A stretch of DNA of 64,000 nt, from positions 38,600,501 through 38,664,500 of the forward strand of contig CP136890.1 in the NCBI GenBank assembly GCA_034359265.1, read 5' to 3'. The notes beneath the pieces were generated by a model that was not told where the DNA came from, did not search any database, and was given only the letters and a program-made list of their open reading frames with translations. This DNA comes from Canna indica. Its lineage: Eukaryota; Streptophyta; Magnoliopsida; Zingiberales; Cannaceae. A program made the translations under genes and the position numbers. This document shows positions 60,615 through 64,000 of this stretch, one piece after another (position 1 is the first letter of the stretch; every line of letters starts with the position of its first letter).

Positions 60615-61860
60615 GCGAAGGCCTATATCACCCCGACTTCATACAGAAATATAATCCATATTAAGCACCACAATCTTATGGCTTCATATGGGTCTTGTCA
60701 GGAATACTTTAGTCCCATATTAGTTAGAAGATGATAAACAATTTATCTTTATGAAAATGGTAATTTTCTCAATACATTAATAAGAGCAAAATGGTAGGAT
60801 ATCCGCTTCATAATAGTTGATGCCTCCACGACCTTAGTCGAAGTTAAATGGTCGGGTAAAAAATTGTAGAATTTTCTGTACAATATTCTGTGTTTTTGGT
60901 GAGGGAAATGCAGCCATTACCCCACGTAAGGGCATGGTGTTTCTGACATCATCTATGTGTGTTATGGTGGTAGCCATTCGTTTTAGATATGAGAGAGAGA
61001 GAGAGGCAAAAAGGATATGAAGAAGCTCAGTTCTGCCCACTGGGGGACCAACTCAAGTGCATGTGCCCGCCCACCCAAGCCATTGCGGCACCAATACACA
61101 CCTTTTCCGCATATAAACAAGTCCACCAATCCAATCCAAATCCTCCTCTCCAGTTTCCAGTCCATAAGAAAAAGAAACATTTAACACTCAATTGATCCGT
61201 AGCTTCTCGGTAGATAAATAGATGAAATCTCTGAAGGCTTAATATATATGCAAGAAGAAGAGTTATATATTAACAATTAAAATAAAAGGAGAGAGAGAAG
61301 GGAGAAGGAGTGCATTCCAAGACACAATCATTACTTAGTTTTGGGAGGTGGGAAGAGAGAGAGGGAGGGGCGTGGCATTGGAAAGCAATGGAGCAGAACG
61401 TGGGGCTTGACCGAGGTGGGCCTCTTCTTCTCATCTTTTACCTTCTTCTTCTTCCTCTTCTTTACCTTTTTCTCACCTCCTCATCAGGCCGGCCTGGTCG
61501 GTTCCACTTCCCCTCTCAGTTCCATCTACTTACTCCTTCCCCTTTACCTTTTTTAATTTCTTCCTCTCACAGCAGCAGCGCAATGATATGTCGACGAGGA
61601 GAGGCGCCCCATCGAACATGGGAAATCACAGTGGGAATCGCGTAAGAGCAAAGTATTAGACGCTGGTCTTTGCATGCCGTACTCTCACAAAGGTAAAAGT
61701 GAAAAAAACAGCTCTCATTTCCCCCGAAAGGATTGCAACGCCAAAGGCGGAGGACAAAAAGTTCATCCACCCTTCTCAAGGCATCATTGTAGCATGCTAC
61801 TGCTTCATCGTAATAGCTATATAGAGCAACCCAATCGTTCGGGATCAGCTCAACAATTTC
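60615..61860 (+). promoter_or_regulatory. upstream region of the bHLH gene
   Basis: A TATA-like CATATAAAC at about 61110-61118 is followed by GA-rich (61289-61315) and pyrimidine-rich (61437-61565) tracts typical of plant 5' leaders. A second TATA-like 'ctatatag' lies at about 61819, only about 40 bases before the start codon. Several upstream ATGs (for example 61389, 61582, 61674) lie in the possible leader. GAGA-type repeats also occur at 60990-61005. No transcription start can be fixed from sequence alone. Confidence 0.5.
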
Positions 61861-63544
61861 ATGGAGTCCTTTCACGAAGAAGACCACAACAGCACCACCA
61901 CCACCAACCTCCCTTCCGATCCTGCTGCAGCTTTCATGTTTTCTTCAACCCAAGAAGCAGCCATGGCCGCCGCTAATTCCAGTACTGTTCTTCCATGGCC
62001 ACTCCCGCTCATGGACAACTTCAACGCAACCCCAACATATAATTTCTCGAGCTTCTTCCCTTCTCTCCCACCCCTTCCGCCGCCGCCGCCGCCGCCCCCG
62101 GCGTTCTACCACGACCTCTACGGTCGTCGGCCCTCTCTGCAATTCGCTTACGACGGCGGTGGCCTCGGCTCTTCGTCGTCGGACCCTCTGGGATTGGCGG
62201 GGCTTTACATGGGACCGGAGGCTTTAATCCGTGCCCGAGGAGGGATGGCGATGTATTCCTCGTCCTCCCCCTTCGCCGGCCTCCACTCCGAGCTCGGCAA
62301 GATGACGCCGCAGGAGATCATGGACGCCAAGGCGCTCGCCGCTTCCAAGAGCCACAGCGAGGCTGAGCGTCGTCGCCGCGAACGCATCAACGCTCACCTC
62401 GCCAGGTTGCGCAGCTTGCTTCCGAGCACCACCAAAGTAAGCATCCATGCATCAATTCATCCAATTACATGCACCAACAAATTAATTAAGATTCATATCA
62501 TTTGATTGATTCCGATATGCTGATTCAATAAGACAAGATCTAGAGAAGATTTTCCTAGGATTCGACACATGAGATCAGAATTAAGCAGCGCAATCCAAAC
62601 CTTAATTGGTCCATATATTGCAATCTTTTTTGTGCTTGGGGAAGCCTAGTAGTCTACGAAGAGATCTAGAGAGAGAGACAGAGAGGGAGGAGGGACAAGG
62701 AGAATAGAAGAGCCGCCTTGTTGACATGAAAAAGAGAAACCAGGAGGGGATCAGAGCAACAAAAAGCTTCCATGGAGATTGTTACTGCCGGAGAACAGTG
62801 AAGCTGAGAAAGACAAACATGCGCACTCTTGTCAGAAAAAGGAGTGCACTTACCGCGCTCCTCGTCCTTCCACCAACGCAAATTCCATTCCCATCGCATG
62901 TGGAAGCGTGCATGCGAGCACTTATTCTTCGCCTCGTCTTCTCTCTTCATTCCCTTCCGCTAAGGAAATCAAATAGTAGTTAATTTAATAATATTCTCTC
63001 TGCTTTTTTCGTGCTCTTACTATTTTCTAGTCGACATTTTCTTCACCAACCCACGTATAATAAACTGCAGACGGACAAGGCGTCGCTGCTTGCGGAGGTA
63101 ATCCAGCACGTCAAGGAGTTGAAGCGGCAGACCTCGGAGATCGCCGAGGAGAGCCCGCTACCAACGGAGACGGACGAGCTCACCGTCGACGCCGCCAACG
63201 ACGAGGATGGCCGGTTCGTGGTCCGCGCTTCCTTGTGCTGCGACGACCGGTCGGATCTCCTTCCGGACCTCATCAAAGCGCTCAAAGCCTTGAAGCTGCG
63301 CACGCTCAAGGCCGAGATCACCACCCTCGGCGGCCGCATCAAGAACGTACTCGTGATCACCGGCGAGAACGGGGTCGACCACCAGCAGGCGCCGGAGCAG
63401 GCCATCGCGTCGATCCAAGACGCGCTCAAGGCGGTCATGGAGCGACCGACCGATGAGCCGGCCTCGTCGTCCGCGGTCGCCGGGGGGATCAAGCGGCAGC
63501 GCACCACCACCTTGTCGGGCGTCCTTGAGCACAGGTCCATTTAA
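61861..63544 (+). CDS. bHLH30: bHLH transcription factor, bHLH30/TMO5-like clade, two exons
   Basis: Exon 1 is 61861-62436, intron 62437-63070 (GTAAGC...CTGCAG), exon 2 63071-63544, giving 349 residues. Start ATG 61861 opens MESFHEEDHN, as long as family members. A proline-rich stretch (about residues 72-85) precedes LGKMTPQEIMDAKALAASK, a signature of the Arabidopsis bHLH30/bHLH32(TMO5)/bHLH106/107 group. The bHLH domain begins at residue 164: SHSEAERRRRERINAHLARL has the His-Glu-Arg triad of E-box/G-box binders. The intron lies in the loop and helix 2 follows (TDKASLLAEVIQHVKELKRQ). Residues 240-290 (RFVVRASLCCDDRSDLLPDL) form an ACT-like dimerisation domain. The tail ends KRQRTTTLSG...HRSI. 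In Arabidopsis such proteins pair with LHW-type bHLHs in vascular cell division. No disruption seen. Symbol denotes the closest clade, not proven orthology. Confidence 0.93.
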
Positions 63545-64000
63545 CTCAAAACCATATAATAACATATGCAACACTCTAATCACACAAAATCTATTATACC
63601 GATCGATCGATATACATTACACTCGTCGTCTATGTAAATTTATGGTTTTGGGGCTGCGGATTTGAGATTGAATTACGCTGTAGAATAAATACAGTACTAA
63701 GTTAATTTCTTCTTCATTGAGATTGCTTGAAGTAGCACTCGCGTAGATTGAGATTTCGTGTTGCATGAGGCATGCAAATGGTTGCTTTGCAAGGCCTGCA
63801 TTAGGCAATGGATTTTCTAAAGCAGTACTTGTTATTTAGTACCTTTTCTTCTTTCTTCTTTATATTATATTGTTGGTGGGCTTCATTTCCCCAGTTAATA
63901 TGTTAGTATATATATTCATGAAAAAGAAATCTATTTTTCATGTCTTTTATGTAAAGATTTATATATATATATTGGGATTTTAAGGAGTAGACAAATCTTT
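63545..64000 (+). other. 3' UTR and downstream flank of the bHLH gene
   Basis: AATAAA at 63684-63689, about 140 bases after the stop codon, is a plausible polyadenylation signal. The rest to 64000 is AT-rich with no further gene. Confidence 0.6.

Noticed and set aside
63043..63583. Long minus-strand open frames (165 and 141 codons) over bHLH exon 2
   Set aside because: They are antisense shadows of the GC-rich exon with no known domain.

Overview
The window is nuclear DNA from a flowering plant, most likely a monocot. The single intact host gene has very GC-rich exons, AT-rich introns and standard GT-AG splicing, and everything else is nested plant transposons with decayed gene pieces. A Zingiberales or palm-like genome would fit, but that is a guess; the plant assignment itself is secure.

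Layout. (1) 129-10402: a Mutator-like element (MULE) with about 410-bp terminal inverted repeats and a perfect 9-bp target duplication. It carries a decayed copy of a PRISE (progesterone 5-beta-reductase/iridoid-synthase-like) gene, and a glyoxal/galactose-oxidase-like fragment sits inside both inverted repeats. A 7.8-kb gag-only Copia-like LTR retrotransposon (1786-9555, TSD AGGGA) is inserted inside the PRISE copy. (2) 10412-13211: low-information DNA with an LTR fragment. (3) 13212-23749: a 10.5-kb CACTA element with a broken Ptta/TNPA-like gene and antisense fragments of two captured host genes, a WEB-family coiled-coil protein and aspartokinase. (4) 25357-25854: a small hAT element. (5) 25983-32120: a LINE-type RNase H remnant split by chromovirus-type solo LTRs, one nested in another. 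(6) 34637-60614: one decayed Ty3/Gypsy element of Tat type (short LTR remnants, gag, protease, deleted pol, an ~85-bp minisatellite and a long antisense ORF) broken up by at least seven later insertions. Most of these are solo LTRs with clear 5-bp target duplications. (7) 61861-63544: an intact two-exon bHLH transcription-factor gene of the bHLH30/TMO5-like group, with its promoter in 60.6-61.86 kb.

How it fits together. The only gene likely to work is the bHLH factor. The rest is a layered record of transposition whose relative order can be read from nesting and target duplications. No prokaryotic operon, CRISPR array or clearly new enzymatic system is visible. The most unusual items are the gene captures (PRISE and oxidase in a MULE; WEB and aspartokinase in a CACTA), the conserved palindrome array just upstream of the TATA box in one LTR family, near-perfect long palindromes in the CACTA body, and a tandem-repeated N-terminal domain in the antisense ORF of the Tat element.
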